In this document: positions 1 through 5,995 of the stretch, in pieces | Position numbering within the stretch: the stretch's first letter is position 1 | Layout of the letters: each line of letters opens with the position of its first letter | NCBI GenBank assembly: GCA_028678905.1 | Contig: JAJRCO010000385.1 | Coordinates: forward strand, 1 to 8,685 | Direction: 5' to 3' | From: Methanomicrobiales archaeon | GTDB lineage: Archaea > Halobacteriota > Methanomicrobia > Methanomicrobiales > JACTUA01 | Length of the DNA stretch: 8,685 nucleotides | Program-made: the position numbers and the translations under genes | Notes under the pieces: generated by a model | Databases searched by the model: none | Seen by the model: only the letters and a program-made list of their open reading frames with translations | What the model was told of the DNA's origin: nothing

Positions 1-1
1 T

Positions 2-463
2 CTCTCCATTCACACATGGATCCTGGGTGGATTTGTGGTCGGAATCATTCTATTCTTTACCTGGGCCAGTCTGTATTACCAGAATATGTGGTACGAGCTG
101 CGGGAGGATGAAATGAGCTGGAAACGCGGAATCTGGTTCCGTAAGACCGGTATCGTTCCCTACAACCGCATCACCAATCTGGATATCAGGCAGGGCCCGG
201 TCATGCGCGCCCTGCAGATATCCACCCTCTCCATCCAGACTGCAGGGTACTCGGGCCAGGCGATGCCGGAGATCCGCATCGAGGCAATCGTGCACGCAGA
301 AGAGCTGAGGGAGCTTATCCGTGCGATGGTTCGCGCGGTGGGAAGTGGCGGAGACGGGACAGGGACCGGCACTCCGGTCGCGAGTGCCGATAGAAATGCC
401 GTCGAAGTGAAGATCCTGGAAGAGTTACAGAAGATCCGCGTCCTGCTTGAAAAAAGGCAGTGA
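2..463 (+). CDS. Bacterial-PH-domain (bPH2, YdbS/YdbT-like) membrane protein, 3' part
   Basis: The reading frame is open from the left edge, so the true start lies outside the window and only the last 153 residues are seen. A hydrophobic segment (from WILGG to about the YYQNMWY motif) is a membrane helix. It is followed by a compact beta-rich domain containing YELREDEMSWKRGIW, VPYNRITNLDI and LSIQTAGYSG, the pattern of the bPH2 domain (PF03703) found in YdbS/YdbT-type membrane proteins. In that family, strands with an R/N-I-T-N-(L/V)-D motif lead to a Q-T-A-G turn. After a Gly/Thr-rich linker the protein ends in an amphipathic helix (VEVKILEELQKIRVLLEK) that could be a coiled coil for oligomerisation. 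The GTG at 35 is an internal valine, not the start. The function of archaeal members is unknown; a membrane-associated scaffold role is only inferred. The family call is confident. Confidence 0.85.
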   Translation, partial: LSIHTWILGGFVVGIILFFTWASLYYQNMWYELREDEMSWKRGIWFRKTGIVPYNRITNLDIRQGPVMRALQISTLSIQTAGYSGQAMPEIRIEAIVHAEELRELIRAMVRAVGSGGDGTGTGTPVASADRNAVEVKILEELQKIRVLLEKRQ

Positions 464-489
464 GAAGTCTCACCGATTTTTATCTTTTT
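461..489 (+). terminator. Oligo-T terminator after the PH-domain gene
   Basis: Two runs of five T (477-481 and 485-489) lie 14 to 26 bases after the stop codon. Before them is a tiny inverted repeat, TGAGA-AG-TCTCA (461-472), which includes the stop codon. Oligo-T tracts without strong stems are the usual archaeal termination signal. Confidence 0.55.
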
Positions 490-637
490 ACGTGCGACGT
501 ACCTATCTCCATCGGCATTTTTACTCTCATCTTTACTTCAGAGGATAATTCGTAACTCCGATCTTCCGCGGTTACAAAAAGGCTCGTTCCCCTGTATTGA
601 AAGACATGAATCTCTGGATGCTTTACTGACATGATCC

Positions 638-644
638 AAAAAAA
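638..644 (-). terminator. Oligo-T terminator of the beta-repeat membrane protein gene
   Basis: Seven A on the plus strand read as seven T on the minus strand, 10 bases after the stop codon at 654-656. This matches an archaeal oligo-T terminator. Together with the plus-strand terminator at 477-489 it separates the two convergent genes. Confidence 0.6.
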
Positions 645-653
645 GAGTATGCT

Positions 654-1688
654 TCAGGACGTGGTGGGAGACGGAGGTGGCGGGGGAGTGGATTCCCCGG
701 TTAACACTTTCCAGTTCACGTACATCGCATGGAAAAACGAGGCAAACCCGAGACTCACGCTGATGACAAGAATGATTGATCCCGCCACGGGAATCAAGAA
801 CAACAGATTCAGGACGATGAAACCGAGCAGAAACATCATCCAAACGTTCGCTGTCTCCCACTTTGTCCATCTCGCGATGAGCCGCCCCAATGCAAGGGCT
901 ACAAACAGCGTGGAGAGAATTAGGGCGATGAAAAAGATCATCCAGCAGATGAGTGCAAAGGGTAACAGTACCAAGGAGATGGATAACAGTACCAGAATGA
1001 AAAACGAGATAATGATGGCAAAAAATCCGGCAATGGTCTTAAGAATTGCAGACTGCCGTACCTCTCCCTCAACCACCAGGAATCCGCGGGGCACCAGCTT
1101 GATCAGGATGAGTCCGAGGATGAACATTCCGATGGTAAAGATCGCGCCAAAGATGGAGAATATACGGGAGAATTCACGCTGCGACTCGGACATCTGCACA
1201 TCGAGATGACCTGCGGTTCCGGTATTGGTAAAGGTCTGGGCGCGGACGGTAAGGTTTCCCTTCACTGTTCCCGCATTCGTGACCGTGCCACCGGAGAGAA
1301 GGGCATCACGATCGATGGTTGCTTCCTGCCGTATTTCAACCGTACCCCCGGTGATCACCACGTTGGTACCGACATCCCCACTCAACACCACGTTGCCCCC
1401 TGCGGCAACCAGTTTACCAGAGATATTGCTGTTCGCGTTCACCTGGCCGCCAGCCACAATCACATCGCCCTGAACCGGCGCATTGATATTGATAGTCCCC
1501 CCCGCTGCGATGAGGCTTGAGATCGGGGCGTTTATATCCACAGTTCCACCAGACGCGAAGACATCGTCGGCAACGGGGGTATCGATGGTCACCTGGCCGC
1601 CATTATACGTAACCAGGGCGGAGACGCCCGCCGGCAAAAGCAAGAACAGAATAAGTACATAGATTATCCGATACGGTATTCGGTTCAT
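654..1688 (-). CDS. Bactofilin-like beta-solenoid protein with multi-pass membrane domain
   Basis: The product is 344 residues. Residues 4-24 form a signal peptide or N-terminal membrane helix ending at A-G-V-S-A. Residues 26-165 are a ladder of repeats marked by Gly-Gly pairs at 30, 47, 63, 80, 97, 114 and 133, a step of about 17 residues with alternating V/I and N/T/D. This is the right-handed beta-solenoid pattern of bactofilin-like ('polymer-forming cytoskeletal') proteins. Residues 176-320 hold about five hydrophobic helices (about 176-198, 219-243, 246-268, 283-300, 302-320), and the C-terminus is proline-rich (five Pro at 335-339). The signal sequence suggests that the solenoid lies outside the membrane, unlike cytoplasmic bacterial bactofilins. 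An ATG at 1712 is possible, but the TATA box covers it, so the ATG at 1688 was chosen. The function is unknown; an envelope or adhesion scaffold is inference. The fold and architecture are confident. Confidence 0.8.
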   Translation of the reverse strand: MNRIPYRIIYVLILFLLLPAGVSALVTYNGGQVTIDTPVADDVFASGGTVDINAPISSLIAAGGTININAPVQGDVIVAGGQVNANSNISGKLVAAGGNVVLSGDVGTNVVITGGTVEIRQEATIDRDALLSGGTVTNAGTVKGNLTVRAQTFTNTGTAGHLDVQMSESQREFSRIFSIFGAIFTIGMFILGLILIKLVPRGFLVVEGEVRQSAILKTIAGFFAIIISFFILVLLSISLVLLPFALICWMIFFIALILSTLFVALALGRLIARWTKWETANVWMMFLLGFIVLNLLFLIPVAGSIILVISVSLGFASFFHAMYVNWKVLTGESTPPPPPSPTTS

Positions 1689-1710
1689 ACCCTGTACTAC
1701 AGATAGTAAC

Positions 1711-1720
1711 ATATATATAT
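1711..1720 (-). promoter_or_regulatory. TATA box of the beta-repeat protein gene (leaderless start)
   Basis: The run ATATATATAT is centred about 27 bases upstream of the ATG at 1688 on the minus strand. Archaeal TATA boxes are centred 26-27 bases before the transcription start, so the mRNA should begin at or next to that ATG. No Shine-Dalgarno sequence is seen before it, which fits leaderless translation and decides the start choice. Confidence 0.65.
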
Positions 1721-1813
1721 TACGGCAGGGGAAGACGCATCGAGGTGGACGAAGAGTGATTCTTTAGGTAGTCTCATGCTGTTTCGTCCCTTCCAGAGAG
1801 CCCGAACTGGACG

Positions 1814-2014
1814 TTACTTTTTTGGGAGATAGTCGCTGCCCCAGCGCAGGAAAACGCCAAGGATCAAAAGTATAACGGCAAAGATGATCATGATGCTTGC
1901 ACCCACCTCTGTTGTCACCCAGTAATCGGGTCTCCCCCGGACAAACGCACCGATGATCAATACCCCGGCCCCGATAACCAGGCACACTGTACTTGCTTTT
2001 ATCGGCTCGGCCAT
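1814..2014 (-). CDS. Small two-helix membrane protein
   Basis: The product is 66 residues. After a short N-terminus (MAEPIKAS) come two hydrophobic helices, about residues 9-25 (VCLVIGAGVLIIGAFV) and 38-56 (VGASIMIIFAVILLILGVFL). They are separated by a short polar loop with R-G-R-P-D-Y-W, and a charged tail ends in YLPKK. This is a hairpin membrane protein of the kind commonly annotated as hypothetical in methanogens. The ATG at 2014 was chosen because a TATA-like box lies about 26 bases upstream. The longer frame overlapping on the same strand is not coding-like. It lies 125 bases before the beta-repeat gene, which has its own promoter, so the two need not be co-transcribed. The function is not known. 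Confidence 0.65.
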   Translation of the reverse strand: MAEPIKASTVCLVIGAGVLIIGAFVRGRPDYWVTTEVGASIMIIFAVILLILGVFLRWGSDYLPKK

Positions 2015-2032
2015 GGTCCAAAATATACTCTC

Positions 2033-2044
2033 CCCCTATACTAA
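2033..2044 (-). promoter_or_regulatory. TATA-like box of the small membrane protein gene
   Basis: On the minus strand the sequence reads TTAGTATAGGGG, centred about 25 bases before the ATG at 2014. This again predicts a leaderless transcript. A second AT-rich match (AGTATATTTT at about 2020-2029) is too close to the start to serve this ATG. The intergenic region is shared with the divergent transporter remnant. Confidence 0.4.
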
Positions 2045-2097
2045 GGTATCGAACGATCGACGCTGAACCCACCATGCAGGTGCATCTCTTTACGCAC

Positions 2098-2111
2098 TGA
2101 CTGTACAGTCA
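2098..2111. promoter_or_regulatory. Perfect 14-bp palindrome, likely operator for the MFS gene
   Basis: TGACTGTACAGTCA is a perfect palindrome ending 6 bases before the ATG of the MFS gene remnant, within the 103-bp divergent intergenic region. A symmetric site at this position suits a dimeric repressor (MarR or TetR type) that blocks transcription of the exporter gene. Such control is common for DHA2 drug exporters. A weaker inverted repeat, ATGCA-GG-TGCAT, lies at 2074-2085. No cognate regulator gene is visible in the window. Confidence 0.45.
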
Positions 2112-2117
2112 CAGGTG

Positions 2118-3564
2118 ATGCCCACTCTTTCCGAAATGGCAAACGGGGGAGATCTTCCACGCTTTGCCGCTTTCATCGTGTTTATCGCCATCTTCATGGC
2201 GGTGGTGGATGAAAATGTGGTGAACATCGCGCTATTTCCACTATTACCACCTACTTCGGGGTAAAGGTGGTGTTATCCCAGTGGGTGGTCTCTGCCTATC
2301 TGGTGACATGACGAGCCTTCTCCTCGTCTTTGGCCGGCTTTCGGAATATTTCGGGAGGGGAAGACTTTTCATCTTGGGATTTTTCATCTTCACGCTGGGA
2401 TCCCTTGCTTGGGGGTCTCTCTCCGACGCTTCCTTTACTGATATTCTTCCGGGTCGTCCAGGCCATCGGCGGCGCCATGATCTTCTCCATTTCCAGTGCA
2501 ATTCCTTTTCCAGCTGTATGCAAAAGGTGAACAGGGTAAGGCGATGGGGTACGTTGGAGCAACAGTGGCGATGGGCAGCATCGCCGGACCGGCTTGGGAG
2601 GATTCCTTGTCGATTCTCTCGGTTGGGAATACATTTTTCTGATCAATGTTCCCATCGGGGTGTTACTCCTTCCTTTCGCCATGAAGTATTTGCTATCAGC
2701 ATCCACCGGTATCTGCATGCCCCGGCGTATTTACCGATAGGTCCCGTCCTTTGGTCACCTTCATGGTTTCGCTCATGTTCCTGCTCTCCATTCTGGCGGT
2801 GGATCACGCGGTCACTTTGGGAGTCTCCACTTTCGCGATACTATTTTTGACAGCACTGGTGCTCTTTTTATCGTAGAGCGGCGGGCGTCCGAACCGCTTC
2901 TGGATCTGACAATCTTCCGGACGAACGGATTCAGTCTTCCCATCCTTGCTACTTTTCTCTATTTTACGGCGAATATTTATGGTCAATATCGTGGGTCCTT
3001 TTTATCTGGAAGGCGTGATCGGGCTCGTTCCATCCCAGGTGGGGGTAGTTTTCCTGATCATGCCACTCATCATGGTGGTCGGGTCTCCCCTGGCCGGATG
3101 GTTGTACGATCATCACTATTCCGGTACTATGCGATGGCGGGCATGGCTATAGCAGGTATATCACTTTTTCTTCTCTCCTCCTTTGCCCTGCAAAGAAACC
3201 TCTGGCTGATCATCTCAGGCTTCATTCCACTCACTATCGGCGGTGCCCTGTTTCAGAACCCGAACAACGCCGAGATCATTATGGCCCTGCCCATAGATGA
3301 ATCGGAGTCACATCCAGCGTCAATGCGACCTTCCGTAACTTGGGAATGGCCTTGGGCGTGTCATTTGCAAGCATCCTCTTAGTGACCAGTAGCAATGCTT
3401 CAGGATATACCGGTCCCGTGCTGAACGCGGGCTCATAGATTCTCTCTTCTGCCGCGTCATTGGTGATGGCAATTACGGGCTTCCTCTGCCTGGTTGCTTC
3501 AGGAGTCTCCTACACCCGAGCAAAGGCAGTGGAGAGTTGGCCGTCTGAAAGATGTTCCCCTTGA
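2118..3564 (+). pseudogene. DHA2/EmrB-type MFS drug exporter, broken by about ten frameshifts and one stop
   Basis: The intact form would be a 14-helix proton-driven exporter of about 480 residues, and the remnant is the right length. Recognisable pieces in order are VVDENVVNIAL (motif D1), WVVSAYLVT, GRLSEYFGRGRLFILG (motif A), FFRVVQAIGGAM, AMGYVGATVAMGSIAGPA then LGGFLVD (motif C of drug antiporters), WEYIFLINVPIGVLLLPF, later helices, FQNPNNAEIIMALP, VNATFRNLGMALGVSFAS, and a last helix. The frame changes near 2238, 2308, 2415, 2505, 2593, 2727, 2868, 2975, 3121 and 3303, and an in-frame TAG stands at 3436-3438. Most shifts fit one lost or gained base, some in homopolymers (GGGGG near 2415, TTTTT near 2867). 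The last frame stops at 3562. The neighbouring genes read cleanly. The family call is firm; it could be true decay or local sequence error. Confidence 0.85.
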
Positions 3565-3666
3565 CGGCAGGAGTCATGATCGAAGATCTTGGTATGGAAT
3601 CTCAAGTCCAAGGCTCTCTTTCGCTTTTGATTTCAGCTGGAATATTTGAGCCGGATGGTGGAAACG

Positions 3667-3685
3667 ATAGAGACTGAATCTCTAT
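3667..3685. repeat. Hairpin-forming inverted repeat downstream of the MFS remnant
   Basis: ATAGAGA-CTGAA-TCTCTAT gives a perfect 7-bp stem with a 5-base loop, about 100 bases after the end of the exporter remnant. It has no following T-run, so a terminator role is uncertain. The surrounding 3565-3805 stretch shows no convincing gene. Confidence 0.35.
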
Positions 3686-3805
3686 GATCCATTTCCCATA
3701 GTCCTGAACGGTATAAAGTAAAATGATTCTGATATTAGGAAAGTCCCCCTCCTCACCCCGCCAGCTGGTACCTTCCTTCCATATCGAAATGCGAACCTTT
3801 CACTC

Positions 3806-3988
3806 TTACTTGTTTATGGTATAGGTTCCGCCAAGGGGTCGGGTGCAGCTCTCTTCAGGAGGGCTAGACTGTTCAGGGTGCTCATTATCGCGATGCTTCA
3901 GATACTTGCTCTGGCTCGAAAAACGTTTCCCGCAATGGGGACAGGCAATATCATGATGTGGTAGATCTAGTTCTGTCAACTTGCTCAC
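3806..3988 (-). CDS. Small C2H2 zinc-finger protein
   Basis: The product is 60 residues. Residues 14-38 carry one classical C2H2 finger: C16-x2-C19-x12-H32-x4-H37, with Phe23 and Tyr29 at the hydrophobic core positions and the usual C-G-K-R-F turn after the second Cys. The sequence is CPHCGKRF, then SKYLKHRDNEH. The tail after residue 38 is polar (Ser/Pro/Glu) and probably disordered. The start is GTG at 3988. An in-frame stop lies eight codons upstream and no ATG is available, so GTG or the TTG three codons later is the start. A TATA-like TTTATCAT on the minus strand (about 4014-4021) is centred about 30 bases away. No Shine-Dalgarno site is seen. Single-finger proteins of this size occur in some archaea and may bind nucleic acid or protein partners; the role here is unknown. 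It stands alone between the exporter remnant and the DsrE gene. Confidence 0.7.
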   Translation of the reverse strand: MSKLTELDLPHHDIACPHCGKRFSSQSKYLKHRDNEHPEQSSPPEESCTRPLGGTYTINK

Positions 3989-4322
3989 CGTGAGGACTTT
4001 CCGCGACGTCTAACATGATAAACCTTCTTGCGATCAAGATAGTCGCCATGACCAAGCAATCACAACGAGCTATATGATCAAATGCAGAGATTGAAGCATT
4101 AATGATCCGGTCGCACCCACAGATTCGTGCAACCATGGAAGTACTATGGAGCCCACCGGCCCGGCCATTGCCGGGTGATCAAAAGACCCCGTGCAAACAC
4201 ATATCATCTCTTCGCGCTATTTCGTCCCCAGTGGAGGGGTGGAATCATCGATATTCCGCGAACATCTCTAACAGGATGCGATTTCGACCTAAAGGATTCG
4301 AAGAAAAAGCTGGTGATAGAAT
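3989..4322. other. 334-base stretch without a convincing gene
   Basis: Two overlapping plus-strand frames (starting at 4102 and 4127) run through this stretch and into the DsrE gene. Neither has a recognisable domain, a ribosome site or natural-looking composition, and one is overlapped by the DsrE start. The stretch contains the likely promoter of the zinc-finger gene near 4018 and a GC-rich hairpin, CCCGGC-CATT-GCCGGG (4160-4175). No tRNA-like fold was found. Confidence 0.4.
4312..4317 (+). promoter_or_regulatory. Ribosome binding site of the DsrE-family gene
   Basis: GGTGAT lies five bases before the ATG at 4323 and matches the archaeal 16S rRNA 3' end (complement GGTGATC). It supports this start over the upstream overlapping frames. 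Confidence 0.6.
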
Positions 4323-4709
4323 ATGCCAAAGGATCAGATAAACCCGGATTTTTCGGTGAACAAGCCAGTCGCTGACGAGCTCGTGGTAGTATGGACCTCC
4401 TCTGACCGGGATGTCGCTCTCAAGATGGTGTTCATGTATCTGGCCAATGCAGCAGATAAAGGCTGGTGGAAAACGATCACCCTGATTTCGTGGGGCCCTT
4501 CCTCCCATCTTGCTTCGGTAGACCGGGAGGTACAGGCCTCGTTGAAGAGGCTGCATGCACGAAAGGTCATTCTCCGGTCGTGTCGCACCTGTGCAGATCT
4601 GTACGGGGTAACTTCCGAACTGGAGGATCTTGGTTTCGAGGTAACACTGATGGGAGAACCCCTCACCATATACCTTAAAAATCCTGTGTGCACGGTTCTG
4701 ACTTTCTAA
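4323..4709 (+). CDS. DsrE-family protein
   Basis: The product is 128 residues. It opens with a short polar tail, then ELVVVWTSSDRDVALKMVFM (residues 19-38), the characteristic T-S-x-D-R-(D/E)-V-A-x-K-M segment of stand-alone DsrE-family proteins. WWKTITLISWGPS (48-60) is the second strand, and SCRTCADLYGV (86-96) supplies a C87-x2-C90 pair. LGFEVTLMGEPLT (103-115) is the last core strand. The DsrE/TusD fold binds or relays sulfur in some members through a conserved cysteine, but the methanogen versions are uncharacterised and no sulfur-relay or dissimilatory sulfite reductase genes lie nearby. The GGTGAT site before 4323 sets the start. A third Cys (123) lies in the tail. The family call is strong; the function is inferred only as possible thiol or persulfide handling. 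Confidence 0.85.
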   Translation: MPKDQINPDFSVNKPVADELVVVWTSSDRDVALKMVFMYLANAADKGWWKTITLISWGPSSHLASVDREVQASLKRLHARKVILRSCRTCADLYGVTSELEDLGFEVTLMGEPLTIYLKNPVCTVLTF

Positions 4710-4819
4710 TTCTTTTCCTCAAAGGGCGCCCGACAATTTTAATTGCAGAATATCTTCTCCTTCATGCACAACCCTGAAATCCGGTCAGGATGATATTATT
4801 CCATGCCGCAAAAAACTGA

Positions 4820-4827
4820 TTTTTTTT
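4820..4827 (+). terminator. Strong oligo-T tract
   Basis: Eight consecutive T follow a short A-rich run, about 110 bases after the DsrE stop codon and before the next promoter. It is probably the main terminator of the DsrE transcript. A T-rich patch right after the stop (4704-4718) may act earlier. A small stem, CCTGA-7 bases-TCAGG (4773-4789), lies in between. Confidence 0.5.
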
Positions 4828-4847
4828 ATTACCTCATCCACCCCCGC

Positions 4848-4864
4848 CGAAAGTTATATAAAAT
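4848..4864 (+). promoter_or_regulatory. BRE and TATA box of the winged-helix-like gene
   Basis: CCGAAAG followed by TTATATAAAAT is a near-consensus archaeal BRE plus TATA box, the best in the window. It predicts a transcription start near 4884 and so an untranslated leader of about 77 bases before the ATG at 4961, unlike the leaderless genes on the left. The ATG at 4877 would lie before the transcription start. Confidence 0.65.
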
Positions 4865-4960
4865 AAGCCGATACTTATGCCCTCCATCACACTGAAGCCT
4901 GACAATTACCCCTCGAATCAACCAATCTCCTGAGTTGAACTACCATAAGGGCCCGGAGCC

Positions 4961-5236
4961 ATGAAATCCCAGAAAAGGTATTACATATCTGATCTGATTT
5001 GTCAGTATCTCGCATCGCATGAATCGCGACAGGTAGAGATTACCGCACGGGACGTTGTGAATTTCTTCCAGTTGCCGCCAGCCTATCGTTATTCGATCGC
5101 TGCTCTCCTGAAACGGGTATTTGATAACGGAATACGCGATCCTCGTTACGGTTTTTATGTAGTGAAAGTGAGGGACATGAAAAAGAACAAAAAACCTCGT
5201 GCCTACACGATCAAATTGATCCAGACGAAATCCTGA
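4961..5236 (+). CDS. Small winged-helix-like protein
   Basis: The product is 91 residues and very basic at the C-terminus. The predicted layout is helix 1 at 7-20 (YYISDLICQYLASH), helix 2 at 27-38 (ITARDVVNFFQL), recognition helix 3 at about 41-57 (AYRYSIAALLKRVFDNG), then two beta strands with a loop rich in Lys (FYVVKVRDM, KKNKK, AYTIKLI). This is the order of a winged-helix DNA-binding domain and nearly the whole protein consists of it. GGAG at 4955-4958 stands before the ATG, close but usable. A strong promoter and a leader of about 77 bases precede it, so translation or leader control is possible. No exact family is recognised. It may be a transcription factor or a nucleic-acid-binding accessory protein; its targets cannot be told. 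Confidence 0.65.
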   Translation: MKSQKRYYISDLICQYLASHESRQVEITARDVVNFFQLPPAYRYSIAALLKRVFDNGIRDPRYGFYVVKVRDMKKNKKPRAYTIKLIQTKS

Positions 5237-5497
5237 TGAGTTGTTCGATAATCTTTCACCACGCGGCATTCGCTCCAGGAATGGATAGACGGTTCCGCCC
5301 TCGATATAGATCACAAAGGTCCATGTTCCTCCTGTTCTGACAGAAGGCACACTCCATACTGACACACACCGGTCTGACTCCGATAGATACGAATTCGAAC
5401 AGATCCTCTAACACCACAGATTCCTCTCCGGGAGACCTGCGAAATTTGATGACCGTAACATTGATCGTCTCAAAGCGCCGCTACTGCTGGTAGTCTT

Positions 5498-5995
5498 ATG
5501 TCCAGGACCGAAGAGCCCATGATCGGAGAAGAAGCCCCACCGTTCTGTCTTCCGGATACAGATGAGACAGAAATCTGTCTCGAAAAATTCCGCGGGAACT
5601 GGGTGATTCTGTACTTCTATCCCCGGGATAACACTCCGGGATGTACCCTCGAGGCCATCCAGTTCAACAGAGAGCTGGAGAATTTTGCACAATCGGGTGC
5701 AGTGATTATTGGGGTGAGCCCCGATACACCGGAAAGCCATCGAAAGTTCCGGGAGAGACACGGGCTGCATCTGGTCCTGCTGAGCGATGCTGAGCACCAC
5801 GTGCTCACCGCCTACCGGGTTTGGAGACCTAAAGTGCTATTCGGAAAAGAACTACTGGGAGTCGAGCGGTCCACATTCCTGATCGATCCGCAGGGAACGA
5901 TTGTCGAAGTATGGCGAAAAGTCCGAGTCACTGGCCATGCCACGGAGGTATTGTCCTCCCTGGAAAAACATCAGGGAGATAACAAAAGTTCATAG
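5498..5995 (+). CDS. bcp: Bcp-type peroxiredoxin
   Basis: The product is 165 residues and reduces hydroperoxides in the cytoplasm. The active site reads FYPRDNTPGCTLEA: Pro42, Thr46 and the peroxidatic Cys49, with the supporting Arg124 in ERSTFLID. The rest follows the Bcp/PrxQ pattern: GVSPDTPESHRKF, GLHLVLLSD, YRVW, FGKELLGV and a C-terminal GHATEVL. In most Bcp proteins a resolving Cys sits five residues after Cys49; here that position is Ile54. The only other cysteines are 17 and 27, so the enzyme may work as a 1-Cys type or use an unusual resolving partner. The ATG at 5498 has a weak GGTAG upstream. The ATG at 5519 (MIGEEAP) would give the more usual family N-terminus and is also possible. 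It stands alone, with no clear promoter recognised. The family call is confident. Confidence 0.9.
   Translation: MSRTEEPMIGEEAPPFCLPDTDETEICLEKFRGNWVILYFYPRDNTPGCTLEAIQFNRELENFAQSGAVIIGVSPDTPESHRKFRERHGLHLVLLSDAEHHVLTAYRVWRPKVLFGKELLGVERSTFLIDPQGTIVEVWRKVRVTGHATEVLSSLEKHQGDNKSS

Noticed and set aside
631..1209. Plus-strand 192-codon frame opposite the beta-repeat membrane gene
   Set aside because: It is the antisense shadow of a clear membrane protein gene; its translation is rich in Met, Arg and Asn without any domain.
1764..2075. Minus-strand 103-codon frame over the small membrane protein
   Set aside because: It is in another frame of a two-helix membrane protein that has a better promoter fit; its composition is not protein-like.
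3576..3677. 33-codon frame with AGGAG just before its ATG, after the exporter remnant
   Set aside because: The ribosome site is too close to the ATG, the product is very short, and no family is recognised; it could be chance.
3723..3824. 33-codon frame just after a TATA-like TATAAAGT
   Set aside because: The TATA-like motif is too close to the ATG, and the frame overlaps the end of the zinc-finger gene on the other strand.
4102..4375. Two overlapping plus-strand frames (starts 4102 and 4127)
   Set aside because: They overlap each other and the DsrE gene, and have no ribosome site or recognisable domain.
4773..4827. Possible C/D box small RNA (GATGATA followed by CTGA)
   Set aside because: The spacing between the boxes is too short and no internal D'/C' boxes or terminal stem are seen.
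4877..4933. 18-codon leader peptide downstream of the strong TATA box
   Set aside because: The predicted transcription start (about 4884) lies after its ATG, so it would not be on the mRNA.
4940..5365. Minus-strand 141-codon frame across the winged-helix-like gene
   Set aside because: It is mostly antisense to a gene with a strong promoter, and the part beyond it has no domain or start signals.
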